Below are positions 43,703 through 55,837 of a stretch of DNA of 64,000 bases, one piece after another (position 1 is the first letter of the stretch; every line of letters starts with the position of its first letter). The notes below the pieces were generated by a model, which saw only the letters and a list, made by a program, of their open reading frames with translations, had not been told where the DNA came from and did no database searches. Made by a program: the position numbers and the translations under genes. The stretch covers positions 620,001 through 684,000 of the forward strand of contig JAGMUV010000014.1 in NCBI GenBank assembly GCA_020744425.1. Direction: 5' to 3'. This DNA is from Dactylonectria macrodidyma. Taxonomy: Eukaryota; Ascomycota; Sordariomycetes; Hypocreales; Nectriaceae.

Positions 43703-45061
43703 ATGAAGATTTCTTTTGTCTGGGCGCTCCTTGCGTTCAGCTACGGGACGTCGGGATGCCTTCTTCCCGAGGAGCGTGAGAGCGGCGGATTGAAGCGAGT
43801 TGTCCGCCGTGGAACGAGCACCGGAACGCCGATCGGCACTGGCGACAGATTCAAGGGTGGTGCGACTCCGCCACGAGGCCTCGGCTCGCAGTCGAAGACC
43901 TTCAAGACGCTGCTGAACGTCAAGGAGATCAAGAGCGGCTTGAAGGGCCTCAGAAAGGCGTACGGCATCGAGACCTTTTCGACCCCTTACAAGACCTACG
44001 AGGGCGCCACTGTCCTCGGAGCCCGGGTTGGAGGCAAGGGCGGCGACTGCAAGGACGTTTTCCGTGTCTTCTTCAACGGTAACATCCACGCCCGAGAGCG
44101 TGGCTCCATGGACAACGTGCTCTACTTCATCTCCGACCTGCTATATGCGGAGAAGCACAAGACCGGCCTCAAGTACGGATCCAAGACATACACCAACAAG
44201 CAGGTCAAGAAGGCCCTGTCGGCTGGCATCGTCTTTATTCCATTGAGTAACCCCGATGGAGTCGCCTACGACCAGTCCACCAACAGCTGCTGGCGAAAGA
44301 ACCGCAACCCAAACAAGGGCCAATCCCCCGGCGTGGATCTGAACCGCAACTTCGACTTTGTTTGGGACTTTGAGAAGGAGTTCGCCGCCAGTGCGCAAGA
44401 TGTCGCCTCGACGTCGCCCAGCTCCGAGGTTTATCACGGAACCAAGCCATTCTCCGAGCCCGAGACGAAGAACATCAAGTGGGTGTTTGACACGTACACC
44501 GAGATCCGTTACTTTGTCGATCTGCACTCGTTCACTGGCGACGTCCTCTACAGCTGGGGCAGTGATGAGAACCAGTCCAAGTACCCGTCCATGAACTTCC
44601 TCAACAGCACCTACGACAGCGTTCGCGGCGACCTCACCGACACTCCCGGCAAGGGCAAGGGCTACGGCGAGTACACTCCTAAGGCCGAGTTCGACATCAA
44701 CGTTGCCGCAGCCAAACGCATGGCCGAAGGCCTGACTGCAGGAGGCGGCGAAGCCTACTCAGCTATCCCTGCAGCGGCCCTATATCCCACATCGGGCGCC
44801 AGCGACGATTACTCCTACTCGCGCCACTTTGCCGACACCAGCCTGAATCTCGTTCACGGTTACACTGTGGAGTTTGGATTTGGCAATGAAGAGGCTACTT
44901 GCCCGTTCTATCCTACCGTGGACCAGTACAACTCCAACATCAAGGCGACTAGCGCTGGTTTCATGGAGCTGCTGCTCGCTGCCGTCGACCTCGGTCTCGG
45001 TGACAAGCAGACGTGTCCAATTAAGTGCAAGGGAAAGAATGGCAAGCCCGCCAAGGAATGA
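43703..45061 (+). CDS. Secreted M14 zinc carboxypeptidase (carboxypeptidase A-like)
   Basis: A single exon encodes 452 residues. The start MKISFVWALLAFSYGTSGCL is a signal peptide, followed by a short pro-region. The zinc-binding HxxE is in GNIHARERG (His about 129, Glu 132), with the third zinc His in VDLHSFTGD (about 274). Substrate-binding NPDG and DLNRNFDF and the catalytic Glu in YTVEFGFG (about 390) are present. The enzyme should remove C-terminal residues from peptides outside the cell. Fungal relatives are used in protein nutrition and in insect or nematode pathogens. The C-terminus has a Cys/Lys-rich tail (CPIKCKGKNGKPAKE). No introns, no defects. Confidence 0.92.
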   Translation: MKISFVWALLAFSYGTSGCLLPEERESGGLKRVVRRGTSTGTPIGTGDRFKGGATPPRGLGSQSKTFKTLLNVKEIKSGLKGLRKAYGIETFSTPYKTYEGATVLGARVGGKGGDCKDVFRVFFNGNIHARERGSMDNVLYFISDLLYAEKHKTGLKYGSKTYTNKQVKKALSAGIVFIPLSNPDGVAYDQSTNSCWRKNRNPNKGQSPGVDLNRNFDFVWDFEKEFAASAQDVASTSPSSEVYHGTKPFSEPETKNIKWVFDTYTEIRYFVDLHSFTGDVLYSWGSDENQSKYPSMNFLNSTYDSVRGDLTDTPGKGKGYGEYTPKAEFDINVAAAKRMAEGLTAGGGEAYSAIPAAALYPTSGASDDYSYSRHFADTSLNLVHGYTVEFGFGNEEATCPFYPTVDQYNSNIKATSAGFMELLLAAVDLGLGDKQTCPIKCKGKNGKPAKE

Positions 45062-45196
45062 TTAAGGGATAGCAGAAGATTGACGGAGTGGCTTAGTTGG
45101 CAGAACAGACAAAGCTACTTTATCGATAGTTCCATTGATAAGACCGCTATTCCTCGAAATAAGATGCAAATCTGACTTTGGCAAGCGATTGAGCTT

Positions 45197-46960
45197 CTAA
45201 CCTGATACTGAATAGAATTCCACCTCGGCAATCATGGTTCTGGCAGGAACCGTAATAGATATGGGAAAACCACCGTAGTCTGGGTCCTCGTTGGGCATCA
45301 TGGCAAACCGGCCGCTTCTAGTCTCGTCGCCATTGAGCATGCGTCCCGTCCGCAGCCGACCTGTCTCTTCATCCTCTACAATCTTCTCATCAAACCTCAG
45401 GATACCGACAAAGTTGCTTTCCTTGGCGACGGCTTTTGCGCTGACATGGAAGCCCCAGCCAATAAGCAAGAACTTGCCACCACCGCGGTAGATCACCATG
45501 CCAGCACCCGGGCCTGGCTTGCCAAATACGAAGCATCGCTCAATCGTGATTTCAAAGTCTCCCCAGGTTCGACGGACAACTGGGCTCGGATCCTTTGCGG
45601 ATGCATCGTCCGAAAGTTCGTCAAAGCAGAACCCGACTGATGTGTTAGGATGACGCTGAGCCTCTAGGACAATGGCAGAAACAGATTTGAGCAGCCCGAA
45701 GTGCTTGGTAAACGGGGCAGAACTCGGTTCCAAAGTATCAACTCCAAAAGGAGCAACTCCCATGGCAGCGTAGGTACCATAGGCGATCCAAATGCGCCGC
45801 GCCCCATATTCGTCGCGTCGTTGTTCCGGGATGAAGAGAGGCTGATTGCGGTGTCTATACTTGGCGCAGGAGCTAGAGTAGTCATTCAGATAGACGTCAG
45901 GGCCAATGAAATCCAATTGAGGCGCGAAACGCATCCATATATCGAGGACATTGCTCACAGCACCGCCAGAGGGATAGTCTCCGGGGTTGCCGCCACCACC
46001 GACTACGATGGGAAAGTCGTTATCAGAATCCTCGCCAACATAGTTCATCCAACAATTAGTGTAGTGAGGAATTGGGTATACATTTTTCCCAGCCGTGGCA
46101 ACTTCGTTGAGGTAGAGTGCATAGTGGTATGCCATGAATAGCTCGTCCGTTCGAGAACCCGACCCGAAAATAGCTTCCCAATTGCCACCACTATCCGTTT
46201 GGGGAGTTTGATGGTTGAAGTGGGCCAAGTTCTGCTCTTTGAAATCCTTATGTAGCTGATCCCATTCCGACGAGAGGAACTGGATGAGTTCACGAGGAAC
46301 AGGCTCTTGAAAGGCCTGGTCAGCCGCCTGGGATCTGTCGCGAGAGTCTCCGAGAAGGCCGGTCTCATTCTCAACTTGAACCATCAATACGGTGGAATGA
46401 TGCTCATCTAATTTTTTCAAGTGACTCATCAAATGTTTGAATGCTTTGGCGTCTGCCTTGTAACTCTCGGGATTAAAGATGGACAAAACATCGCCAGTTT
46501 GAAGGTCACCATCAGCTGTGCGAAGCTTAGCGCGAGGGAAGCGCTTTATGTCTGTTTTGACCCAAGACGGTACATAGCTTGATAATCCTGCATTCCACGT
46601 ATTCAGTCAGCTGTAATTTCTGGTCACAATTCGGGCAGCAGTACCGTTCTTGAAAGACCCAAACCAGAGTATAATCAGGTGCATGGAATGCCGTCGTGCG
46701 CCTTTGATTATCTCATCGAGTATGGAGAAGTCGAATACACCTTCCTGAGGCTCGATCATCTCCCAAGTGACGCAACCGAGTAGAGTATTGATGTTTGTGT
46801 CGGCCATCTTCTGCCAAACTGTGTCCATGTACTCGGGCGATGTCATGGAAGAATTCTGAAGCTCACCACCTCGGATTAGAAGTGGCTTTCCCTTTACAAT
46901 GAGTTGTCTCCCGCCTTCGACCTCGTTGAGGTATGGGATGCTGGCATCGATGTCACCCAT
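45197..46960 (-). CDS. GH35/DUF5597-type glycoside hydrolase (beta-galactosidase-like)
   Basis: Exon 1 (46960-46645) and exon 2 (46587-45197) join across an intron at 46644-46588 and give 568 residues. The N-terminal part has the TIM-barrel features of clan GH-A: PLLIRGGELQNSS, NTLLGCVTWEMIEPQEGVF and LIILWFGSFKNG. The acid/base region is VLMVQVENETGLLGDSRD, and DFIGPDVYLNDY is near the nucleophile strand. The C-terminal part is a beta-rich accessory region (TWGDFEITIERCFVFG and later). Bacterial and fungal proteins of this type are GH35 beta-galactosidases with a DUF5597 domain. No signal peptide is evident, so the enzyme may be intracellular. It is divergent from the regulator gene at 47578. 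Confidence 0.82.
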
Positions 46961-47577
46961 CTTGGAATGCTTATCGGGGTTGTGTTAGTGAAGGTGATTG
47001 TGCTTGGGTGATTTGACGTGGAACTGAAATAGAACAAAGAGCACACAAATGAAATAGCCCACAAAGAAGAAAAAAACAATGTTGAGGGTCTGAGAGGGAG
47101 AAAGTAAAGCAACATGTCATGAGAATAAAGGTCATGTGAGAAATAACTGGGTGAAGTCCAGTGCCACAATCAACAGAGCCGGGTAAGGGAACTCATGATT
47201 GGATTAGAAGCCGATCTTGATATCCTGATGCAAGTTCATCCTAAATATCCGGCACCCGAGCCAATACGAGACTACAAGTCATGCCGTGGCAAGCTAGACA
47301 TGCTTTGGAGCGGGGTATACCTCCGGTTCCCCTCACTCACGAACTAATAATATCGTGGGCTGGCCTCTTTCTCCCCCGCTTTACGTACTAATCTGAGGAC
47401 GGAATGTGGAACGTCGGCTTCTCATCCAGTAATAAATAGCCATTTCCGAGGCTGGGACAGCACTGATCGCCAAGTGGAAACCTGCCACTCTTCTGGCGTG
47501 TTCGTACAAGCATCGACTTGTGCCGTCTTCGAGTTTCACCCATTGACAAGTCAGATAAATGTTCGAACTGGAACATA
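46961..47577. promoter_or_regulatory. Divergent promoter between glycosidase and Zn2Cys6 regulator
   Basis: The 617 bases separate two divergent genes and therefore hold both promoters. A pseudo-palindrome CGGGGTATACCTCCGG (CGG and CCG triplets, nine bases apart) at 47311-47326 has the form of a binding site for a Zn2Cys6 dimer. A long CT/AG-biased stretch lies near 47060-47110. Confidence 0.45.
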
Positions 47578-49349
47578 ATGAAAGCTCCGAGGGCATGCCG
47601 ACAATGCCGGGAGAGTAAACGGAAATGTCTCCGCCCGAACCAGTCACTCGGAGACCCCTGCGAGCCTTGCCGGAAGAGAAAGCTGCACTGTGCGGGCTTG
47701 CTGGCTCGCTCTCCATCATCACCCCAGTCACTATTGCCAAAGCCTTCAGCTGAACTAACCGGGAAGGATGAGAATGGAGCAGCCGTCACCGTGACACAGG
47801 CTCCGTCTTCAGACATATCGACTGATGTTGCCATACTCCTCGTCGACTACTACTTGGACAAGCTACACTACAGGCCCCATACGTTGTTCCACCCACCCAC
47901 ACTTCGGAAACAGGTGCGAGATGGGTTAGTGAACAAGGCGCTGCTCCTGGCAATCTGCAGCATGGGCTCTAGATTCGCCGAGGATGAGGACATCCGCTCA
48001 CTCGAAATTCCATGGATGGACGAATCCAAGCAACTTCTTCTGGCAGATCTGGAAAGCAAGGGCGTCGAGAATATCCAGACGGGTATTTTAATCGCCAATT
48101 TATGTGCGGCTCACTTGAATCCTTCGTCAGAGGCTTTGTTCTTTCGTACGTACAGGCCTTGGCACTACCTATTCAAAGCTGAAGGACTCATGTGTGCTGT
48201 TCCTTTCCTGTGCATTTGCTAACTATTTCGTAGGCATTTCAATTAGTTTATTACAAGTCATGGAACTTGGCGCACCTAAAGGAGGAACAAACTTGATTGA
48301 CCTCGAGATCAAACGAAGACTGCGGTGGACACTTTTCATGGCCGATCGCTGGTCGTCCTCCAGTCTCGGGTTGCCGCGACAGTTATCAGACACTGAGCTC
48401 GCGGTTGATCTACCCATGGATGAATTAGTCTTCGAGTCCCTGACCCCAGAAATGACTCGACTCGACGTTCCTTGGCAACCAGGCCTGTGGGCTCATAAGA
48501 TTTCACTCGTCCAGCTGTTCGGCCCCATACAGGATCTCAATCGTCGCAGCGCCTATGGAAGTATCACTTCAGGCGAGGTCGAAAAGAGCGTCGCCTCACT
48601 TGATCAACAGCTGGAAAATTGGGAGTGGATGCTGCCAATCGATGTCAGGATGGGGGACGAGAACTTTGAACGACATGTGAAAAGAGGCACCGGTGGGCCT
48701 TTTGTGGCCCTTCATCTTGGCTATCACCATTATGCCACGCTGCTCTACTTTCGTTTTCTGGAGCCACTCGTCCCCTCATCTCCCACAGCTGCCCTCTACC
48801 GGAACAAGTGCAAGTTTCATGCATCGTCATACAGTAACCTTGTCAAGCTTGCCCGCCAAAGAGAGAATTGCGAAGTTATATATCCAACTGTTGGTCACAT
48901 GGCAGTAGTCTCATCATCAGTTCTACTTCATACCCTTCTGTTTGGGGAAGAGGCAGATATCCAAGGTGCTCGAGATGCTATGAATTCAAACTTCGCAGCT
49001 ATTGTCGAACTGCGGCAGTTTTGGTTAAACACGGCGCCAATGGTCTGTGTTATATGATGGTCTTTAGTATGCTTAGAAAGGATATGCTAACCTTCGACAG
49101 ATCAATCGGCTTATCGCGTTTCAAAATTTCTGCCTACTCTCCACCGACCACAGAACACATCAGCTCGATGGCTGGATGATACGGTTCTTGATTGAGTATG
49201 CATTGCCGTTGGAAGAGAAAGATATTCAACCAGTGAAATCAGCCATGATGTCCGATATCGATAGTTTCTCTTCTCGCACTCAAGCACTTACTAAACAAGG
49301 AAGATACACTTCCTTTACCACACAAGATTCTTTTGACTGGGGAGTCTAA
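47578..49349 (+). CDS. Zn2Cys6 fungal transcription factor
   Basis: Exons 47578-48145, 48234-49042 and 49101-49349 give 541 residues. The binuclear zinc cluster CRQCRESKRKC, then DPCEPCRKRKLHC, lies at residues 6-37 after ATG 47578. A middle homology region follows (LHYRPHTLFHPPTLRKQ, then ALLLAICSMGSRF and LQVMELGAPKGG with IKRRLRWTLFMADRW). The last exon was not obvious from the long frame: an intron at 49043-49100 (GTCTGT, ATGCTAAC branch, GACAG) avoids an early stop and adds 83 residues ending FDWGV. The protein should bind CGG-type sites in the nucleus. Its divergent neighbour, the glycosidase, is a possible target. Confidence 0.88.
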
Positions 49350-50529
49350 CTTTGGATGAAAATGAGGAGGCACACCTTACTGTCCTCAACCAGCACATGT
49401 AGAAACTCAAAGAGCTGTGACGTGCACCTAGCATCGAGAAATGGAAGGTTTTAATTATCAAGGAGAAGGAGTCGTTGGATCGTGTATTTAAATGTATATT
49501 CGTGTGGTAAATTTCAGGCATCTCATGACAAGCAGAGACAGTCAGGCCGTTGATGACGCCTTCCTTCGACGACAATCATAGCGTAATCTATTACAAAATG
49601 CATCTTGCAATCAGTTTCAAGGAGAATTCGCTTCCTAAGGAACCAGGCACTGGGATAACATAAATCTGGCTGCCAACGATGTATTGCTAATTTCCATCAA
49701 ATTTTGCTTGGTAGTGAGAACAGAGAGGGCCATAACTACATGACGTAGCTGTCGGGAAGTGGTGGAAACTGCTTTGTTTCACCCGCAGCGGATTAGCACA
49801 TCTGTTGCAGGGGTGCAGTAGAGGAGTCCAGTGTAGATCTACACTCTTTCGGGCGACCTAGTGTAGGATTAGAAAGTGAATATGGGGCTTTGCCTACGCG
49901 TACCGACAACCGCCAGGGAAGTAGTAAAACTAGAATTAGACGGAATCTAGGCGTACGGCGAGTTTTTCTCAACTAGGACACTAGGACTGGATAGTTAAAT
50001 TAGACATGAAATACGGACTATACTGTTTCCTAGCATTTAGATAGCTAGGACTAATAAGGGCTACTAGCATCCACAGTTTGTTACGTCGAGCTTCTGATAC
50101 AACGAAGGGATCACGAAGCATACGAGGCCCAGTTTAACCTACACTATTTATGCGTATCCCACCTGCAGTGCGACTCCTACGACATAAGAGTATTACGTCT
50201 TGGAGAGTACACGTTTCGGTCCGAATGAACCTCGTACATTCTCCATTTTCGCTCCAGGAATTCATCTATTTTTTGGCCCATAGTTGTCAATTGAGCCCCG
50301 CTGATTCGTCGTCAAACCCACACTTCAGCCTCAATTTCAGCATCTCGCCGCGTGTTGACAATGACTACTGTGGAGCAAGCCAGGTGCTCGGGAAGTGGGA
50401 GAAAGCGTTGCCACAAGCACGAGCATATCTGTCGACACGTTAATCTACATTTATAACTGACGATTTCGCACAACTCTCAGGGCAACGGAAGCAACCAAAG
50501 ATCACAAGCGGTCAACACCATCCGTCAGT
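49350..50529. other. Intergenic, no gene supported
   Basis: Contains the 3' flank of the regulator gene and the promoter of the dioxygenase gene. Only short open frames without domains occur (for example 50150-50443). Confidence 0.45.
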
Positions 50530-51546
50530 ATGAAGCTACAAACACTCGTTTACGTTGTGGCGTCAGTCCTACCGGCCCTCGCGCACAAGGAAGTCTCGCC
50601 TGAACTAGTCAGACGCCATACCGACCTTTCTAAGCGATGCGCATCCGGGGCCGCTAGCTTCAAGAGGCAAAGAATGCTTCGGCGCCATGTTGCTGATCTC
50701 AGAGCAAGATCCGAAAACAGCACCTTTGAGATAGCGGCGGAAGCTCCTTACTACGACGTTCTCCAAAACAACACTTGTGTCCTTGCTCCTGATGTGACCG
50801 CCGGTCCATACTACTGGCCGCGCTCGGAGACCCTTCGACAAGACATGACCGAGGATCAACTAGGCGTTCCACTGGTTCTCGATGTCGGGGTGCTTGATAT
50901 GGCGGCCTGTGAACCTCTGCCCAACGCCCTTGTTGCGTTCTGGCACTGCAATGCCACAGGTAGCTACTCCAGCTTTACGGGGCGGGATCCCAATACTGGC
51001 TTTCCGGACCTCTTGGCAGAGCTCAACGTCACCGACTTCGAGATTGGAACCACCGATCTTCACACCGATGACACCACCTGGCTTCGCGGAATGTGGCCTA
51101 CGAATGACAATGGTGTCCTGGAAATGAAAACCGTTTTTCCAGGATTCTATATCCAGAGAGCGATTCACATTCACGCTCAAGGTAAGCCTAATAGTAGTGA
51201 CGATTATTATGGCATATAACCTTACTAACACTCTCACACAGTCTTTACCGACTGGGTCCTACACACTAATGGGACTGTCAAGACGGGGAATCTCAATTCC
51301 ATTGGTCAGCTGTATTTCAATGAGACAGTTTCGGAAACCATCATGGCCTTGGAACCGTACGTGAGCCACACTGAGATCGAACGTACAACAAACGATGTAG
51401 ATACTGTTTTCTCCTCCGGTTTTGAGAATGGATACAATCCAGTGGTTGACATCGTTCCTTTGGACGGAAGCGACATTCGGAACGGCATGATCGGTTATAT
51501 CACCATCGGCATCGATACGACGGACTCGCCATCACTGAGTGGGTAG
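50530..51546 (+). CDS. Secreted intradiol ring-cleavage dioxygenase-like protein
   Basis: Exon 1 (50530-51181) and exon 2 (51242-51546) around an intron at 51182-51241 give 318 residues. A signal peptide (MKLQTLVYVVASVLPALAHK) is followed by a basic pro-like region. Intradiol features are LAPDVTAGPYYWP (Tyr iron ligand) and AFWHCNATGSYSSF, then RGMWPTNDNGVLEMKTVFPG with the second Tyr in FPGFYIQRAIHIHAQ and His ligands in HIHAQ. The family includes catechol and protocatechuate dioxygenases. Secreted fungal forms are known from saprotrophs. The product would cleave catechol-like rings to muconate outside the cell. An MFS transporter follows 1.3 kb downstream on the same strand. Confidence 0.88.
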
Positions 51547-52821
51547 TAAGATGGAGGCGATTTGTTAGATAACTTTGAGTGATGACGCTTATAGCGAGGG
51601 ACAGATATGATGCAAGGGACCTGCATCTTCCATTCACTGTGATACAGGCTTCATTCACCCCAGCATAGGTTTTAGAACGAACCATCAAAACTTCATGAAT
51701 TAGAACTATTTACTCTGGCCGTGAAGGGTATTCTGAGTCGACTAGTCATGTTTAGAGTGTAACTTAAGCTTTAGAGTTGCAGACGCGTCGAGAGGACGGG
51801 ATATGGCCTCATAGAGCCGTTGAAACCGGTTCTTGTACATTCTAGAAGTCTGCGAGTGAAATAACTTTGAGAGTATAGCTACTTCTTAACTCGTTGACTA
51901 AATCAGCATTCTAGTTGTCAATTCGCATAAAAGACACTGTTCGGTGTAAGCGATAGCTCCTCAAAGTCCGGGATGATGCAGTTCACATCCAGAACATAAT
52001 CAACTGCGACATTGGCTGAGGATTCTCGTGAAATATTGAAGCCAGTGCGATTTGAACTGCAACATCTCGACAAGACTTGCCTAGTAAGAGGGCGGTCGAC
52101 CAGATGCACACGTGCAACATTTCCTTTTCCGGATGTGATTGCTCGATTTTGTGTAGCCTACCGTACAATGATATTCTATATCATAACCAATCGAATCAAT
52201 GGTTGACTAATCAGCATTTAGTATGCCTTCATCGGCACGCCAGATGAGTCACCCGGCGAAAGTCAAGCCTTGGCGTTACATCGCTGCGCTGAGACAATCG
52301 ACGGTTACTTGTTCAAAGTCATAGACCTATCCAACTAGAGTAATCGTTTGACGTTGCGAGGGATCATTCAGAACATTGGGGCATTCCGTCGTTTACGCCC
52401 TTCCGTTGTTCGCTTTCCGCCAAGTCATCGCGGCCTACCTGGATCAGGAAGGTCCGCTGACCTGTCAATTATTTGCGAACCGTTCTGATAGATCAGGACC
52501 GTCGACCGAAATAGTCCATATAAATAGCGGTCAGCACCTAGAGATTTCTAGAGACACTACCGAACAGACCCTTTGAGCTTCCTTACCACCGCAATTAATT
52601 TCATATTTACCCTGAGCATCCATTCGTAAAGTGCTTAAACCAACGACGTCCTTGAAGCCATTCCAATTACTCTGCCATTGACTTCGTCGTCACAATTGAA
52701 CGTCCTCTTCACCTTTCCCCAGCGCAGGCCCAGTCAGTTGCGCCTAGGTGGACTTGACAACCACAATTTTGAAGCGCAGCGATCCTACCCGGCTTTACTA
52801 TTAAGTGTACGACTTTGCACA
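51547..52821. other. Intergenic, promoter of the MFS transporter
   Basis: No supported gene. A TATA-like ATATAAATAGC lies at about 52519-52529, nearly 300 bases before the start codon used, which would imply a long 5' UTR. Confidence 0.45.
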
Positions 52822-54579
52822 ATGACGAATAATTCGTCGATTGCTCTCCAACCGTTGAAAATGGGCACTGGCCAGCAGGCGGTTGAAGAGCCCACCCAGG
52901 ACGACACGGGGCAAAATGATGATGTCGAACGGACAGCATCGACAACCCCGGTATTCTCGAAATGGCAGAAACGATGGATTTCTCTCATAGCCTCCTTCGC
53001 TTCCATGTTCTCGACCCTGAGTAGTTTCGTCTACATGCCAGCGCTCACCCCCATCGCAAACGCACTCAACGTGTCTCTAACTCTCATGAACCTGACCGTA
53101 ACTTCCTACATGGTCGTTGCTGGTATCGCACCTGCTTTCATGGGAGACATTGCTGACCAAAGCGGGCGCAAGCCAGTGTACATCCTCCTGTTTATTCTCA
53201 TGCTAGGAGCGAACCTCGGAATGGCGAATGTGAAGCAGTGGAGCGTTTTGCTCGTTCTGAGGATGGTGTTGAGCGCCGGAGCATCTGGCACTGTTGGTGC
53301 CGCCTACGGTGTCATTGCAGATATCACGACTGTTGGAGAGCGAGGATCTTTTATCGGCACTATCTTCCTTTTGTAAGGTTGGAAATGATCGGGCATGCAC
53401 CAAGCTGACTTGGTGAATAGTACAACCATGGCACCTACCCTAGGCCCAGTGCTCGGAGGTATCCTCACAGCCAGATTAGGGTGGCGCTGGATTTTCTGGT
53501 TTCTGTCTATTCTCACAGGCGTTACACTGTTGATTCTGATCCTGTTCCTCCCTGAGACGCAAAGAAGAATAGTCGCCGACCGCAGAAGGTCAGGCAGAGG
53601 AATCTACTGGAGTCTGTGGTCACCCAGAATTCATGGTGGGCAGAACTCTTCTCAAGGCAGTGACAACCAAGATTCGAATACGAGAACATGCCGAATGCCC
53701 AACCCTCTTACATGTCTCTCGGTTCTTGCACACAAGGGCTCTCTTTGCACCATCATGATCGGGGCTTTGGCATACGTCAGTTTCATGACACTCCAGACTT
53801 CATTGGCATCGATGGCAATCGAACTCTACGACCTCAACTACCTGCAGGCCGGATTGATTTACCTCCCCGCTGGAGTCTCTGCAGCTGTTTCTGCTAAGCT
53901 CACTGGTACCATGGCGCCTATCCGTACTGGAGATGTATGTTAATAGTGAACAGGGAAATTCATCGACTGGAACTTTCGTCGCGCTCATCGTAGGTTCGGT
54001 GTTGAGGATACGAGTATTCGACATTTGCATGAGATCGAGGGCTTCCCAATCGAGGAGACGCGTTTGCAGGGCGCGTATGTTGTAACCGTATTAAGCGCTG
54101 TGGCAACAGCTGGCTATGGGTTGGTTGCCGAATTCAAGACTGTTAGGCGCCCAGTCTCACTTAGAATGGTCTTGTTTCGAGTGCTGATGAGCCTGCATGC
54201 AGCATATTTCGGCCATGTTGGTGACCCAGGTTCTTGCGGGAGCTACAGGGGCGGCCCTATTCACGGTAACAACGCAATTCCACGTCTTAATGCCCTACAC
54301 CTTCATGAGGGCTGTCGCTAATAAAACCTCAATTGTCTTTAATAGATGATGGCAACGCTCCTCACCGACTACAATGTGCATCGCTCGGCGACGGCACAAG
54401 CAGCGTCCAACCTGGTGCGCTGCTTGGGTGCGGGGGCGGGAACGGCGTCATTCAGCCCACTCGTGGATGCGATCGGGCCTGGATGGACATTTGGGATCTA
54501 CGCTATCCTAGTCCTGTTTCAGCTGCCTTTAATCTGGGGATTGAAGGCTAACGGGGTGGCCTGGAGGAAGAGTGGCTGA
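52822..54579 (+). CDS. MFS transporter (DHA1-like drug/H+ antiporter)
   Basis: Five exons, 52822-53372, 53421-53905, 53954-54141, 54203-54265 and 54346-54579, join in one frame to about 506 residues. I start at ATG 52822 because upstream codons have 5'-UTR-like composition. After a cytosolic N-terminus come membrane segments from SLIASFASMFSTLSSFVYMP on. The family motif GDIADQSGRKPVYI lies in loop 2-3, and APTLGPVLGGIL with LGWRWIFWFLSIL in TM5-6. The central loop is charged. Later segments include GSLCTIMIGALAYVSFM, AMLVTQVLAGATGAALF and FGIYAILVLFQLPLIWGL. The last introns are weaker (GTTAGG, GTAACA donors). It probably exports toxic compounds or organic acids. A link to aromatic breakdown is suggested only by the neighbouring dioxygenase. 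Confidence 0.82.
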
Positions 54580-55279
54580 GAATCCTGGAGGGGATGGAAG
54601 GGAGGGGAAGGGAGTGGGAAGAAGGCCCGGGTTTTGCTTGCAAGCCGAAAGCCCGCACAGGGTTTGAAAGAGAGGCCGGAACACGAGAGCCTGAGACGTA
54701 TTAGGAAGAGGTTCTCTTTCAATGCTGTGCTTGAAACCAGGGTCGGCTGTTGGGATACCCACTTAGTTTAATGAATGCCCGCGACCAAGGCCAAACATAG
54801 CCACTCTCCGGGGTCATGACAGGTGACATGGGGGCAGTGCTCCTTGTTCCTGGATTGCCGGTGCCGTGTGGGATGGAATAGAGAGATATTACAAGTCGTC
54901 CTTGTGTGCCTGGGGGATTGCACATGGAATGAAGTGTCTCGCATTGATTGTTCTGGAAGCGTGCCTCTGTGTGGCCAGCATGGCCTATTTCACACAGCAT
55001 CGGGGAAGAGAGGAGCGGAGCCTACTGAAACAATTGAAAGAGGCCCGGGGGGGACAACAACCGTCCAGATGATCGTGTGTAGTCTGGTCTGGGCCTGGAA
55101 CTAATGACGAGAATAGAAAGGGAGCCCGGTCAAGGGTCTTCTGCTAATTTCCCTGCCCTCACTGCGTACGCAACCTCGTGCCGTACATATGACGAAGGGC
55201 GTTTCGTCCTCTTTCAATATTTCGACACAAGGAAAAAACGCGCCCTTTCATAACGATTTATAAGGAAAATCAGTCCAGC
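54580..55279. other. Intergenic, no gene supported
   Basis: 3' flank of the transporter gene and 5' flank of the small membrane protein gene. A TATA-like TTTATAAGG lies near 55256-55264, too close to the next ATG (55280) to be sure. Confidence 0.4.
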
Positions 55280-55837
55280 ATGTACCTTGACCAAGAGCAG
55301 AGCGGCCTCGATGCGCTGCCGTCGAGCGCTGGCGGCTGGGACGTGACCCGGCTCCTCCCCCGCAAATCCGAGGAATCATGCGTTGAGAACGATACGTACA
55401 ATACGTGCGAAAAGTCGCAAATCTCTGGAGGCAAAGTAATGATTGCGATTATAATAGTTAGGTCAGTTGGCGGGTCTCGCAGGAGGCCTTTTTGGGGGAT
55501 TCAGTCTTTGGTTCTAACATGCAGGTCTAGTGTCATCTTGGCCATCTTCTTCTTCATATTCCTGCTCCATTTGCACCGAAGACGCACCCGGATTGAGAAG
55601 CAGGAGGATCTCAAGGACTTTCAAGAGCTGGACGACTACGGTATCGTGACATCTTCGTCTTCAACAAAGGCCTCGAGAATGCCCCAGGCGCCTGCTCCGG
55701 CGCAAGTGAAGCAGCCCGCATCGACTGTTCAGCGAGAAGGTCCACCGCCAAGCTACAGGGAATCTACCGATTCTCTGTCGCCATCGATCCGCGGAGCCAC
55801 AGCTACAATACCTCGAGATGGGCTGTCCAACCGGTAG
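55280..55837 (+). CDS. Single-pass membrane protein with PPxY motif
   Basis: ATG 55280 to TAG 55835. An intron at 55462-55524 (GTCAGT, CTAAC branch, TGCAG) is 63 bases long and lacks a stop, so the unspliced frame is open too. Spliced, the protein has about 164 residues and one membrane segment (MIAIIIVRSSVILAIFFFIF, then LLHLHRRR). A basic stop-transfer stretch puts the C-terminus in the cytosol. The cytosolic tail is Ser/Pro-rich and holds GPPPSYRES, a PPxY motif that binds WW domains of Rsp5/Nedd4-type ubiquitin ligases. Small yeast proteins of this design act as adaptors that recruit the ligase to membranes. That role here is inference. Confidence 0.6.
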   Translation: MYLDQEQSGLDALPSSAGGWDVTRLLPRKSEESCVENDTYNTCEKSQISGGKVMIAIIIVRSVGGSRRRPFWGIQSLVLTCRSSVILAIFFFIFLLHLHRRRTRIEKQEDLKDFQELDDYGIVTSSSSTKASRMPQAPAPAQVKQPASTVQREGPPPSYRESTDSLSPSIRGATATIPRDGLSNR

